Of a DNA stretch of 64,000 bases, positions 26,318 to 34,754 are shown in pieces. Below the pieces are notes generated by a model. The model had not been told where the DNA came from and ran no database searches. It was given only the letters and a program-made list of their open reading frames with translations. The translations under genes and the position numbers were made by a program. Numbering within the stretch: position 1 is the first letter of the stretch; every line of letters begins with the position of its first letter. The DNA comes from Streptomyces adelaidensis (GTDB taxonomy: Bacteria; Actinomycetota; Actinomycetes; Streptomycetales; Streptomycetaceae): positions 1 through 64,000 of the forward strand of contig NZ_JAEMUX010000033.1 in NCBI RefSeq assembly GCF_016598475.1, read 5' to 3'.

Positions 26318-27277
26318 TCAGGAGCCGCCGTTGATCTTGGACTCGGTGATCGCGCCGTCCTCGACGCCCCACTTCTTGATGATCTTCTCGTACTCGCCGT
26401 TGTCGATGATCGCCTGGACGGCGGCCTGCAGCGCGTCGCGCAGCTCGGTGTTCTCCTTCGCGACCGCGATGCCGTACGGGCCCGCCTCGACCTGGTCGCC
26501 GACGATCTCGAAGTACTCGCCGTCGCCCGAGGTCTTCACCGAGTACGCGGCGACCGGGTAGTCGGCGGAGACGACGTCCGCGCCCTTGGAACGCATCCGG
26601 GTCTCGGCCTCGGGGTTGGTGGCGAAGTCCTCGATCTTGAGGGTCTTCGCGCCGTCCTCCTTGCACTTCTTCGCCTGGTCCTTGGCGAGATCGTGCGAGA
26701 ACGTGTTGCGCTGCACGGCGATCGTCTTGCCGCACAGGTCGTCCCAGGTCTTGATCCCCTGATCGTCGCCCTTGTTGGTGTAGAGCGAGACGCCCGCGGT
26801 GAAGTAGTCGACGAAGTCGACGCCGGAGCCGACCTTCTTGCCGGTGTCGGAGTCGACGCCGTCCTGGCGGTCCTTGGTGTCGGTCATCGCCGACATCGCG
26901 ATGTCGTACCGCTTGGCGGCCAGACCACCGATGAGGGTGTCGAAGGTGGCGTTCTGGAACTTGAAGTCCACACCGAGCTGCTTGCCCATCGCCGCGGCGA
27001 TGTCGAGGTCGATGCCGACGACCTTGCCGGAGGCGTCCTTGTACTCGACCGGGGCGTACGCGATGTCCGAACCGACGTTGATCACGCCCTTGTCCCGGAT
27101 CGTCGCGGGGAGCTGGTCGGCCAGCGGGGCCGCGCTGGCGGAGGCTTTGTCGGAACCGTTGTCCTTGGTCTGGTCACCGCAGGCGGTGAGCAGCAGTGCG
27201 CCCGCGACCGCGATCGCTCCGACCGCGGCTGTCCGGGAACGCAGGCCGGTCGTACGACAGGTGGTGCTTGCGGTCAT
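26318..27277 (-). CDS. polar amino-acid ABC transporter, substrate-binding lipoprotein
   Basis: A 319-residue solute-binding protein of family 3. The lipoprotein signal ends in LLLTAC|G (Cys near residue 33). The mature part has INVGSDIAYAPVEYKDASGK, GIDLDIAAAMGKQLGV and KRYDIAMSAMTDTKDRQ, the usual ligand-binding blocks. It is the first gene of the importer operon; the promoter would lie in the 618-bp gap upstream. Confidence 0.95.
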   Translation of the reverse strand: MTASTTCRTTGLRSRTAAVGAIAVAGALLLTACGDQTKDNGSDKASASAAPLADQLPATIRDKGVINVGSDIAYAPVEYKDASGKVVGIDLDIAAAMGKQLGVDFKFQNATFDTLIGGLAAKRYDIAMSAMTDTKDRQDGVDSDTGKKVGSGVDFVDYFTAGVSLYTNKGDDQGIKTWDDLCGKTIAVQRNTFSHDLAKDQAKKCKEDGAKTLKIEDFATNPEAETRMRSKGADVVSADYPVAAYSVKTSGDGEYFEIVGDQVEAGPYGIAVAKENTELRDALQAAVQAIIDNGEYEKIIKKWGVEDGAITESKINGGS

Positions 27278-27895
27278 GGTGGGTTCCTCCGGCGGGGTGG
27301 TGTGGAGTTGCCGACAGGTCGACGATTAACACGCGTCTTCGAGTGTGGCGACCTCGTGTGATTACGGCATCTTGCCATTCGGACATGTGCATTCAGATGA
27401 CCAGCCATGTCAAAATCGGATAACGGGTGATCCCCGAATGACCGCCGGATGACCTACGAACCGCTGCGGACCAGGCGATCCCGCCGGATCCTGTGCGGGG
27501 ATCCTCCCTTCCGGCCGGAAGATCTTCGGTGCATCTCAGGATGCGATCGGCTGCGAACTCCGCACACGTGGTCGTACAGGGTTTGTTATGACTTGTCTGA
27601 CTTCTCCTGTCATCCGTAGATGAGCCGAACCGGCCGAGATCGGCTGCGAATGACCTTCGAGTTGTGACCTTCGAGGTATCAACAGGTGTGGACTCGTCGT
27701 CGACAGCGTCCGTCCGGTAAGAAGGTTCCTTACACCCCTCATCCGGGGCCCAGGGCGCGTGTGCGGCGCGCCCGTCGCGTCTGAGTCCATACCTGACGCC
27801 GTACGTATCGGTGATCCGGGACTGGCGCGGTGCCCGCCCGCCCCCGAACCGGGAGCGGTCACCCTCAAACCATGAAGACCTAAGGGGTAAACAAA
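27278..27895. other. 618-bp divergent promoter region between the importer and malic enzyme genes
   Basis: No gene is supported. It contains the direct repeat TGACCTTCGAG (27651-27661 and 27665-27675) and the phrase GATCGGCTGCGAA twice (near 27547 and 27639). AAGGGG 8 bases before GTG 27896 is the malic enzyme ribosome site. I cannot place the promoters with confidence. Confidence 0.45.
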
Positions 27896-29137
27896 GTGGC
27901 AGCGGAGATTGTCAATCCTCGCACCGGGAGCGGCGACGGCAGTACGGGCCACGAAGGCGGCGGGGACCCTCTCAATTCCCTGGACTCCTTCGACCCGGCG
28001 TTCGCGCTCCACCGCGGCGGCAAGATGGCCGTGCAGGCCACCGTGCCGATCCGGGACAAGGACGACCTGTCCCTCGCCTACACGCCCGGCGTCGCGCGGG
28101 TGTGCACCGCGATCGCCGAGCAGCCGGATCTGGTCAACGACTACACCTGGAAGTCGTCGGTCGTCGCCGTCGTGACGGACGGTACGGCGGTCCTCGGTCT
28201 CGGCGACATCGGCCCCGAGGCCTCCCTGCCCGTGATGGAGGGCAAGGCGATCCTCTTCAAGCAGTTCGGCGGCGTCGACGCCGTGCCGATCGCGCTCGCC
28301 TGCACCGACGTCGACGAGATCATCGAGACCGTGGTCCGCCTCGCGCCCTCCTTCGGCGGCGTGAACCTGGAGGACATCTCCGCGCCCCGCTGCTTCGAGA
28401 TCGAGAAGCGGCTCCAGGAGCGCCTCGACATCCCCGTCTTCCACGACGACCAGCACGGCACGGCCGTGGTGACGCTCGCGGCCCTGCGCAACGCGGCGAA
28501 GCTGACCGGCCGTGGCATCGGCGACCTGCGCGCCGTCATCTCCGGCGCCGGCGCGGCCGGTGTGGCCATCGCGAAGATGCTGCTGGAGGCGGGCCTCGGA
28601 GACGTCGCGGTCGCCGACCGCAAGGGCATCGTCTCCGCGGACCGCGACGACCTCACGCCGGTCAAGCGTGAACTCGCCGAGCTCACCAACAAGGCCGGGC
28701 TGTCCGGCTCCCTGGAGAACGCCCTCGCGGGCGCGGACGTCTTCATCGGCGTCTCCGGCGGTACGGTCCCGGAGGCGGCGGTGGCCTCGATGGCCGAGGG
28801 CGCGTTCGTCTTCGCCATGGCCAACCCCAACCCCGAGGTGCACCCGGACGTGGCCCACAAGTACGCGGCCGTCGTCGCGACCGGGCGCTCCGACTACCCG
28901 AACCAGATCAACAACGTCCTCGCCTTCCCGGGCATCTTCGCGGGCGCCCTCCAGGTGCGGGCCTCCCGGATCACCGAGGGGATGAAGATCGCGGCCGCCG
29001 AGGCGTTGGCCTCGGTCGTCGGGGACGACCTCGCGCCCGACTACGTGATCCCGTCGCCGTTCGACGAGCGGGTCGCCCCGGCCGTGACCGCGGCGGTCGC
29101 CGCGGCGGCTCGGGCGGAGGGTGTGGCGCGGCGCTGA
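27896..29137 (+). CDS. NAD(P)-dependent malic enzyme
   Basis: A 413-residue short-form malic enzyme that oxidatively decarboxylates malate to pyruvate, linking the TCA cycle to lipid and polyketide supply. It has LAYTPGVARVC (catalytic Tyr), the metal-binding VFHDDQHGTAVV, the nucleotide-binding ISGAGAAGVAIAKM and ANPNPEVHPDVA. The start is GTG 27896. The cofactor cannot be settled by eye; S. coelicolor has one NAD- and one NADP-dependent form. Confidence 0.95.
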   Translation: MAAEIVNPRTGSGDGSTGHEGGGDPLNSLDSFDPAFALHRGGKMAVQATVPIRDKDDLSLAYTPGVARVCTAIAEQPDLVNDYTWKSSVVAVVTDGTAVLGLGDIGPEASLPVMEGKAILFKQFGGVDAVPIALACTDVDEIIETVVRLAPSFGGVNLEDISAPRCFEIEKRLQERLDIPVFHDDQHGTAVVTLAALRNAAKLTGRGIGDLRAVISGAGAAGVAIAKMLLEAGLGDVAVADRKGIVSADRDDLTPVKRELAELTNKAGLSGSLENALAGADVFIGVSGGTVPEAAVASMAEGAFVFAMANPNPEVHPDVAHKYAAVVATGRSDYPNQINNVLAFPGIFAGALQVRASRITEGMKIAAAEALASVVGDDLAPDYVIPSPFDERVAPAVTAAVAAAARAEGVARR

Positions 29138-29224
29138 CGCCGGGGATGGATACGAGCGTTGACGGTCCCGTCCCTGTGTGTGGGGGGCGGGGCCGTTGGG
29201 TTCGTGGGTCGATCGCGGGGTGTT

Positions 29225-29301
29225 CGGCTGCGGGTCCGGTGGGGGCTGGTCGCGCAGTTCCCCGCGCCCCTGAAGACCAGCCCCCACCGGGCCCGCAGCC
29301 G
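29225..29301. repeat. 27-bp-stem hairpin carrying a dispersed loop sequence
   Basis: The arms 29225-29251 and 29275-29301 pair over 27 bp with a single G-T-type mismatch. The 25-base stretch 29251-29275 covering the loop recurs exactly at 59223-59247. It probably terminates malic enzyme transcription. The constant loop with a locus-specific stem is a repeated Streptomyces extragenic element. Confidence 0.8.
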
Positions 29302-29398
29302 ACCGAACAGCCCCACCCTGCCGCACCGAGCGCGACGGGACGCGTGTCACAGTGCTCTTCGGTTCCATCGCCCCCGGCGTCCCCCTATGGTCAGGCCC

Positions 29399-30364
29399 AT
29401 GTTCGCTGCCTATGCCGCCCGCATCGACCGTGACCGACCGCTCGACGGACTGGAGCTGGGCGACCGCCCGGCCCCGGACCCGAGGCCCGGCTGGACGACC
29501 GTGAAGGTGAAGGCCGCCTCGCTGAACCACCACGACCTCTGGTCCCTGCGCGGCGTCGGCCTCGCGGAGGACAAACTGCCGATGATCCTCGGCTGCGACG
29601 CCGCCGGCGTCGACGAGGACGGCAACGAGGTCGTCCTGCACTCGGTGATCGGCCAGACCGGCCACGGCGTCGGCCCCGAGGAGCCCCGCTCGATCCTCAC
29701 CGAGCGCTACCAGGGCACCTTCGCCGAACTCGTCGCCGTCCCCACCTGGAACGTGCTCCCCAAGCCCAGGGAACTCTCCTTCGAAGAGGCCGCCTGCCTG
29801 CCCACCGCCTGGCTGACGGCTTACCGCATGCTCTTCACCAACGCGGGCGTACGTCCCGGCGACTCCGTCCTCGTGCAGGGCGCCGGCGGCGGTGTCGCCA
29901 CCGCCGCGATCGTGCTCGGCAAGGCGGCCGGCCTGCGGGTGTTCGCCACCAGCCGGGACGAGGCCAAGCGCAAGCGGGCCCTGGAACTGGGCGCGGTGGA
30001 GGCACTGGAGCCGGGGGCTCGGCTGCCGCAGCGTGTCGACGCGGTCATCGAGACCGTCGGCGCCGCCACCTGGTCCCACTCGGTGAAGTCGCTGCGCCCC
30101 GGCGGCACCCTCGTCATCTCGGGCGCCACCAGCGGCGACCGTCCCTCCCACGCCGAGCTGACCCGCATCTTCTTCCTCGAACTCAAGGTCGTCGGCTCCA
30201 CCATGGGCACCAAGGACGAACTCGAAGACCTCCTCTCCTTCTGCGCCGCGACCGGCGTACGCCCCGTCATCGACGAGGTGCTGCCCCTGGACCGCGCCCG
30301 CGAGGGCTTCGAACGCCTGGCGTCCGGCGATCAGTTCGGCAAGATCGTCCTCACTGGTCCCTGA
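29399..30364 (+). CDS. zinc-binding-dehydrogenase family oxidoreductase
   Basis: A 321-residue medium-chain dehydrogenase/reductase. It starts MFAAYAARIDRDRPLDGLEL (ATG 29399), with the GroES-like part LNHHDLWSLRGVG and LGCDAAGVDEDG, then the Rossmann loop VLVQGAGGGVATAAIVLG and IETVGAATW. The catalytic Cys/His zinc set is not evident. It follows the hairpin after the malic enzyme gene, so it is probably transcribed on its own. Confidence 0.9.
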   Translation: MFAAYAARIDRDRPLDGLELGDRPAPDPRPGWTTVKVKAASLNHHDLWSLRGVGLAEDKLPMILGCDAAGVDEDGNEVVLHSVIGQTGHGVGPEEPRSILTERYQGTFAELVAVPTWNVLPKPRELSFEEAACLPTAWLTAYRMLFTNAGVRPGDSVLVQGAGGGVATAAIVLGKAAGLRVFATSRDEAKRKRALELGAVEALEPGARLPQRVDAVIETVGAATWSHSVKSLRPGGTLVISGATSGDRPSHAELTRIFFLELKVVGSTMGTKDELEDLLSFCAATGVRPVIDEVLPLDRAREGFERLASGDQFGKIVLTGP

Positions 30365-30383
30365 GTGCTGACTCCTCTCGTGC

Positions 30384-30414
30384 GACGGCCGGCCCGGACA
30401 TCGGGCCGGCCGTC
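30384..30414. terminator. terminator hairpin after the zinc-dehydrogenase gene
   Basis: A perfect 13-bp stem (GACGGCCGGCCCG with CGGGCCGGCCGTC) with a GACAT loop, 20 bp past the stop codon. Confidence 0.8.
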
Positions 30415-30419
30415 GTCAT

Positions 30420-30463
30420 GTCAACCGGGGTTGACGCGAGCGGTGGTGTCAACGTAAGTTGAC
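30420..30463 (+). promoter_or_regulatory. twin palindromic operators overlapping a leaderless promoter
   Basis: GTCAACC-GG-GGTTGAC (30420-30435) and GTCAAC-GTAA-GTTGAC (30448-30463) share the pattern GTCAAC-N4-GTTGAC and are exactly 28 bp apart. The first contains a -35 TTGACG (30431-30436), the second a -10 TAAGTT (30455-30460), spacer 18. The ATG at 30467 is 7 bases past the -10, so the mRNA should start on AUG. Binding would block RNA polymerase; the HTH protein encoded next is the obvious candidate. Confidence 0.75.
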
Positions 30464-30466
30464 GGC

Positions 30467-30676
30467 ATGACCGAAGCAACGGATCTCGCCGAGCGCGCGG
30501 GCGACCGCGACCCCCGGATCGGGCTGCGTGCCGTCGCCGCGCTGCGCAGGCTGCTGGAGCAGCTGGAGGCGGTACAGGTGCGCGGCGCGCGCAATCAGGG
30601 CTGGTCGTGGCAGGAGATCGCCGCGGAACTCGGTGTGAGCAGGCAGGCCGTGCACAAGAAGTACGGGAGGCATTGA
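30467..30676 (+). CDS. small helix-turn-helix protein, likely autorepressor
   Basis: A 69-residue protein: an N-terminal helix pair with LRRLLEQLEAVQVRGARNQG then a clear HTH (WSWQEIAAELGVSRQAVHKKYG). The start ATG 30467 has no ribosome site but lies at the predicted transcription start. Its stop overlaps the next start in TGATG, so it is coupled to the Clp-N gene. Confidence 0.85.
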   Translation: MTEATDLAERAGDRDPRIGLRAVAALRRLLEQLEAVQVRGARNQGWSWQEIAAELGVSRQAVHKKYGRH

Positions 30677-31239
30677 TGTTCGAACGATTCACGAAGGACG
30701 CCCGCGCCGTGGTCCTGGGCGCGGTCGACCACGCCGAGCGCTCGCACGCGAACGCGGTGACCGAAGAGCACCTGCTGCTCGCGCTGCTGGACCGCGAGGC
30801 CGGTCGAGCCTCGTTCGCCCTGACCGCGCTGGGCCTGGCCGACTGCCGGGACTCGGTGACACAGGCCCTCGCCGAGGCCCGCCGCCGGGGCGGCCTCTCC
30901 CGCGCCGATGCGGACGCCCTCGGTGACCTCGGCATCGACGTCTCGGAGATCGTCTCCCGTGTCGAAGAGGCCCATGGAGTGGGTGCGTTGGCGTCGGGCA
31001 GGAAGGGCAAGGGGCGCCGCTCGGGCCATCGCCCCTTCACCCGGGACGCCAAGGACGTCCTCACCCGCTCCCTCCGCACGGCCCAGGCCCACCGCGACCG
31101 CCACCTCGGCGACGAACACCTCCTCCTCGCCCTCACCACCCGCCCCGGAGTCCCGGCCGAGATCCTCGCGGACCACGGGGTGACCTACGAGGCACTGGAA
31201 CGCGTCCTGTACGGCGCGGGGGAGGCCAAGGCGGGCTGA
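30676..31239 (+). CDS. Clp N-terminal-domain protein (two Clp_N repeats, no ATPase)
   Basis: A 187-residue protein with two Clp_N half-repeats: residues 1-45 (MFERFTKDARAVVLGAVDHA) and ~117-165 (RPFTRDAKDVLTRSLRTAQA, HLGDEHLLLALT). No AAA domain follows, so it is not a ClpC/ClpB chaperone itself; it may bind peptides, act as an adaptor, or serve as a sensor for the HTH protein, similar to other Clp_N-only proteins in actinomycetes. The role is inferred. Confidence 0.88.
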   Translation: MFERFTKDARAVVLGAVDHAERSHANAVTEEHLLLALLDREAGRASFALTALGLADCRDSVTQALAEARRRGGLSRADADALGDLGIDVSEIVSRVEEAHGVGALASGRKGKGRRSGHRPFTRDAKDVLTRSLRTAQAHRDRHLGDEHLLLALTTRPGVPAEILADHGVTYEALERVLYGAGEAKAG

Positions 31240-31245
31240 CCCGCC

Positions 31246-32358
31246 CTACCCCTTGGGCACCCGCAGCGTCACTCCGATGTGGGCCGCCGCTGTCGACAGA
31301 TGGCGGCGGGCGTCGCGGAGCTGGGCCTCCGTGACGCCGTGGTCGCGGGCCGCGTCACGGATGTCGTCCCGGAAACGGTCCAGCAGGCGGTCGAGATCGC
31401 GGGCCGGGTCGCCCGTGGGGGCCTCGTGCACCCAGGTGGGGTCGTAGTCGGCCGGGAAGTCCTCCGGGGTGGTCGTGTACTCGGGCTCCCCGACGCCCGC
31501 CCCGGCCCCGCTGCCGGTCCGGGTGTCGGTCCGGGGCCCCGCGCCGCTCTCGGCCCCGGCTCCCGTACCCGTACGCCCGAAGCCGAAGTCCTTGCCGAAC
31601 TCCTTTCCGAAGTCCTTCCCGAACTCGCCGAACTCCTTGGCCAGTTCGGTCAGCCCCTCGCGCACCCCGGTCGGCCAGTCACCCCGCGTGAAGTGGTCCT
31701 GCACATGGTCCTGGACCCGCTGAGCGATGCGCTGAAGCTCCTCCTGGGCCTGGGTGCGCGCCCGGTCCTGCGCCTCCTTGGCCTGGCGGCGGGCGCGCTG
31801 GGCCTCCTCGCGGGCCCGCCGGCTCTCGTCCTTCGCCCGCCGGGCCTGCTCCTTCCACTCCTGCTTGACGCGGCGCATCTCCTCCTTCGCCGCACGCCAG
31901 GCCTCGCTGTCGGCGTGCTCCCCGAAGTCCCCGGGCGGGCCCTGCTCCCCGGCACCCGTCCCGGCACCCTTGCGGGCCTCGGAGGCCGCCGCCCGCATCT
32001 CCCGGCGCAGGTCGCCCGCCGCGCCCCGTACGTCGGCCCGGATCTCGGCGGCCAACTCCGCCACCGACTCGCGGATCTCCAGCTCCAGGTCGGCCAGCTC
32101 CCCGCTCCGGTCGGCGAGTTCGGCGCGGCCCGCGTCCGTGATCGCGTAGACCTTGCGGCCGCCCTCGGTGGTGTGGGTGACCAGGCCCTCGGCCTCCAGC
32201 TTGGCCAGCCGGGGGTACACGGTGCCGGCGGAGGGGGCGTACAGGCCCTGGAAGCGCTCCTCCAGCAGCCGGATCACCTCGTAGCCATGGCGCGGCGCCT
32301 CGTCCAGCAGCTTCAGCAGATACAGCCGCAGGCGTCCGTGGGCGAAGACGGGAGGCAT
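31246..32358 (-). CDS. PadR-family regulator with a long charged C-terminal extension
   Basis: A 370-residue PadR protein. Residues 1-95 are the PadR winged helix (RLYLLKLLDEAPRHGYEVIR, APSAGTVYPRLAKLEAEGLV). The remaining ~270 residues are unusual: Glu/Arg/Ala-rich coiled-coil helices (residues ~110-235), a KDFGKEFGKDFGFG repeat, a disordered Gly/Thr/Ala part and a last helical domain. ATG 32358 follows the upstream stop by one base, so it is coupled to the DUF4097 gene and probably regulates that operon. Confidence 0.9.
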   Translation of the reverse strand: MPPVFAHGRLRLYLLKLLDEAPRHGYEVIRLLEERFQGLYAPSAGTVYPRLAKLEAEGLVTHTTEGGRKVYAITDAGRAELADRSGELADLELEIRESVAELAAEIRADVRGAAGDLRREMRAAASEARKGAGTGAGEQGPPGDFGEHADSEAWRAAKEEMRRVKQEWKEQARRAKDESRRAREEAQRARRQAKEAQDRARTQAQEELQRIAQRVQDHVQDHFTRGDWPTGVREGLTELAKEFGEFGKDFGKEFGKDFGFGRTGTGAGAESGAGPRTDTRTGSGAGAGVGEPEYTTTPEDFPADYDPTWVHEAPTGDPARDLDRLLDRFRDDIRDAARDHGVTEAQLRDARRHLSTAAAHIGVTLRVPKG

Positions 32359-32359
32359 G

Positions 32360-33454
32360 TCAGAGCACCTTCTTGTCGGTCGTGCGGGAGGTCGCCTCGA
32401 CGGGCGCGCCATCGGCCGAGCCATCGGCCGATGGCTCGGCCGAGCCGGTGGCGGCCGAATCGCCGGCCGAACCGTCGAGGTCGGTGGGGGGAACGGCAGC
32501 GGGCGCGGCAGGCGGAATGGGGGAGTCCACAGTGGAATTGTCGGTCACTGGAGCGGGTCGCTCGGCCGCCGGGGTGGTGGCCCCGTCGCCCAGCCCCCGA
32601 CCGGCGCCCGCGCCCGTGCCCGGGTCCTCGCCCCAGGGCTCGTCCTCCGCCGGAGGGCGGCGGAGGAGGGCGATCGAGCCGGAGACGGTCATGGCCTTGA
32701 GGCGGCCGTTGCCCGTGCCGAGGCGGCCGGTGACTTTGTGGGCGCCCCAGAGGCCGCTGACGCGGAGGTCGTCGAAGGCGTTGGAGATGGTGCCGGCGGC
32801 GGTGTTGGCCTCGACCTCGGCGTCCGTGGGGTGGGGGAGGCGGATGGCGATCCCGCCGGAGACGCTGGTGAGGCCGATGTCGGCCGGGCCGCCCGTGGAG
32901 TCGAGGTCGAGGACGATGGAGCCGCTCACCGACTCGGCCTTCACGGTGGGACAGGCACCCTCGATGACGGTCAGATCGCCGGAGACGGAGCTGAGCCGGA
33001 GGCTGCCGGTGAGGGCCTGTGCCTCGACGTTCCCGGACACCGTCGTGGCGCGCACCGGGCCCGTCAGGCCGACCAGGGTGGTGTCGCCCGAGAGGCCCTT
33101 CACCTCCGTACGCCCGGCGAGACCGGTCACGACGGCGGTGGCGCCGACGACGCCCACCTCGACGCGGGTGCCGCTCGGGACGGCGAGCGAGACCAGTGCG
33201 CTGCGACGCCATCCCTTGCGGTCCAGCCACTTCAGGAAGCCCTTCCAGGGCAGGTCGTCGTAGGCGACGGTCAGTGTGCCGTCCTTCTGCGTCACCGTCA
33301 GTGGCGGGCCCTCCAAGGCGGAGACTTCCAGACGGGCGGAACCCTCGTCGGTGCCCACGACGTTCACCGTTCCGTGGACGACTCGCACCCGCAGCGCCGT
33401 CACCGGCTCGTCGAACGTGAGCTTCCGCGGCTCGGCGACGGACCACTCGGACAT
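32360..33454 (-). CDS. DUF4097 family beta-helical protein
   Basis: A 364-residue protein. Residues ~15-270 are a DUF4097 right-handed beta-helix made of repeating strands (VSGNVEAQALTGSLRLSSVS, SVSGSIVLDL, SVSGGIAIRLP), and the last ~90 residues are disordered Ala/Pro/Asp. The role of DUF4097 is not established; the domain is often seen with PadR regulators and membrane stress genes. The ATG at 33454 has GAGGAGG upstream. It is the first gene of the pair, behind an A/T-rich promoter. Confidence 0.88.
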   Translation of the reverse strand: MSEWSVAEPRKLTFDEPVTALRVRVVHGTVNVVGTDEGSARLEVSALEGPPLTVTQKDGTLTVAYDDLPWKGFLKWLDRKGWRRSALVSLAVPSGTRVEVGVVGATAVVTGLAGRTEVKGLSGDTTLVGLTGPVRATTVSGNVEAQALTGSLRLSSVSGDLTVIEGACPTVKAESVSGSIVLDLDSTGGPADIGLTSVSGGIAIRLPHPTDAEVEANTAAGTISNAFDDLRVSGLWGAHKVTGRLGTGNGRLKAMTVSGSIALLRRPPAEDEPWGEDPGTGAGAGRGLGDGATTPAAERPAPVTDNSTVDSPIPPAAPAAVPPTDLDGSAGDSAATGSAEPSADGSADGAPVEATSRTTDKKVL

Positions 33455-33548
33455 GGTGCTGACCTCCTCGAAAAGACCAGACAGAACCAGATGGAACCGA
33501 CAGGAGCGACAGAAGCGAGACACGCAATATCGCGTCTCACGTAATTCA

Positions 33549-33558
33549 CGATATATCG
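33549..33558 (-). promoter_or_regulatory. A/T-rich palindrome in the DUF4097-PadR promoter
   Basis: CGATATATCG is a perfect 10-bp palindrome 95 bp upstream of the DUF4097 start, next to a related ATATCGCG near 33527. It is the most A/T-rich spot in several kilobases and is a candidate PadR operator. Confidence 0.45.
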
Positions 33559-33636
33559 CGGTCACGGAAAGTCAAGACACCCGTTCTGGTGATCCCGCAG
33601 GGATATATGCGAACAAATCGACCTAGCGTGGGGGGT

Positions 33637-34464
33637 ATGTCGACGGAAAACTCTCAGGGAGCGCGTGGCGCGCTTCTGCTCTGCCGGGCGGATCCCGACT
33701 CCGTCGCCCCCGTCGCCCAGCTGCTCCGCGAGCGGATGCTGCTCACCTCGGCCGGCCCCGAGTGGAGCGTGCTCGTACCCGAGGGCAAGCCGTGGACGCA
33801 CGGCGGGGAGCCGGTCGACCGGGTCCTCACCGGCTGGGCCACCGCCCTGGCCGTGGGCGTCCCCTGGCCGGTACTGGCCGTGTGGTGGGACGCGGACCGC
33901 AGCGGCTACACCCTCGCCGTGGGCTTCCGCCGCACCGTCGGCTATGTCTGGCTCGCGAACGGCACCCCGGTCGGCGAGGACGAGGCGATGCGCACCTTCG
34001 CCGCCCGGCTGGGCCTGGACCCGGTCCTCGACACGCAGTCCCTGGACGACCTCACGAGGCCCGACCCGGAGGCGGACGCGCGCGCCCGGATGCGTGGCCT
34101 CCTCGCCGTCCTCACCCGTGCGGGGGTAACCCTCCCGGCCGGCTTCGTCCCGGGCGAACCCGCCGACCGTCTCCGCGAGGCCGCCCGAGTGCAGCCCGAC
34201 GTCCAGCGCATCGAGTGGACCGGCTGGCGCGGAGCCGTCCGCAGCGAACTGGACGTTCTCGAACGCGGTCGCCTCGGCCCCTGGCTCCCCTGGGCCGGCA
34301 CCCCGAGGGCCCGCGCCCTCGCCACCGCCCAACTGCTCGCGGGCCTGCCGCTCACGGCCTGGGGCCTGCACCGCCGCAGCCCCGGCTGGCTGGTCGCCGG
34401 CGGCCTCCTCCTCGCCCACGGCGCCCTCGGCCTGCTGTACGACCTGGCCCACCCCCGCGACTGA
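33637..34464 (+). CDS. hypothetical protein with C-terminal hydrophobic segments
   Basis: A 275-residue protein starting at ATG 33637. The first ~220 residues are soluble (LLLCRADPDSVAPVAQLLRE, GWATALAVGVPWPVLAVWWD) and the last ~50 form one or two membrane segments (LLAGLPLTAWGLHRRSPGWLV and AGGLLLAHGALGLLYDLA). No catalytic motif is recognised. It is divergent from the DUF4097-PadR pair. Confidence 0.75.
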   Translation: MSTENSQGARGALLLCRADPDSVAPVAQLLRERMLLTSAGPEWSVLVPEGKPWTHGGEPVDRVLTGWATALAVGVPWPVLAVWWDADRSGYTLAVGFRRTVGYVWLANGTPVGEDEAMRTFAARLGLDPVLDTQSLDDLTRPDPEADARARMRGLLAVLTRAGVTLPAGFVPGEPADRLREAARVQPDVQRIEWTGWRGAVRSELDVLERGRLGPWLPWAGTPRARALATAQLLAGLPLTAWGLHRRSPGWLVAGGLLLAHGALGLLYDLAHPRD

Positions 34465-34485
34465 CGCGAGTCCTCGCGGGAGTGG

Positions 34486-34668
34486 CTACTCGTCCTCGTT
34501 CTCGTCGTCCAGCCGTGCCAGCCACGTCGCCAGCCGCTCCACCGGAACCTCGAAGTCCGGATTCAGATCGACGAACGTCCGCAGCTGCTCGGCGAGCCAC
34601 TCGAAGGTGACTTCCTCCTCGCCGCGCCGCTTCTCCAGTTCCTCGATGCCACGGTCCGTGAAGTACAT
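34486..34668 (-). CDS. DUF6104-type small protein
   Basis: A 60-residue acidic protein (MYFTDRGIEELEKRRGEEEV, FEWLAEQLRTFVDLNP, ERLATWLARLDDE). It matches the small conserved actinobacterial proteins found just downstream of the 2-oxoglutarate dehydrogenase gene. It is on the same strand as that gene but behind a strong terminator. Function unknown. Confidence 0.8.
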   Translation of the reverse strand: MYFTDRGIEELEKRRGEEEVTFEWLAEQLRTFVDLNPDFEVPVERLATWLARLDDENEDE

Positions 34669-34692
34669 GGGTCAAGGATAAGTGCGCCGAAA

Positions 34693-34734
34693 CGGCCGGG
34701 CCGCACCCCCTGGAGAGGGGGTGCGGCCCGGCCG
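34693..34734. terminator. strong terminator after sucA/kgd
   Basis: A perfect 19-bp stem with a GGAG loop (left arm 34693-34711, right arm 34716-34734), 21 bp past the stop codon of the large minus-strand gene. Confidence 0.9.
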
Positions 34735-34754
34735 CGTACGGTCCGCGAGAGCTG

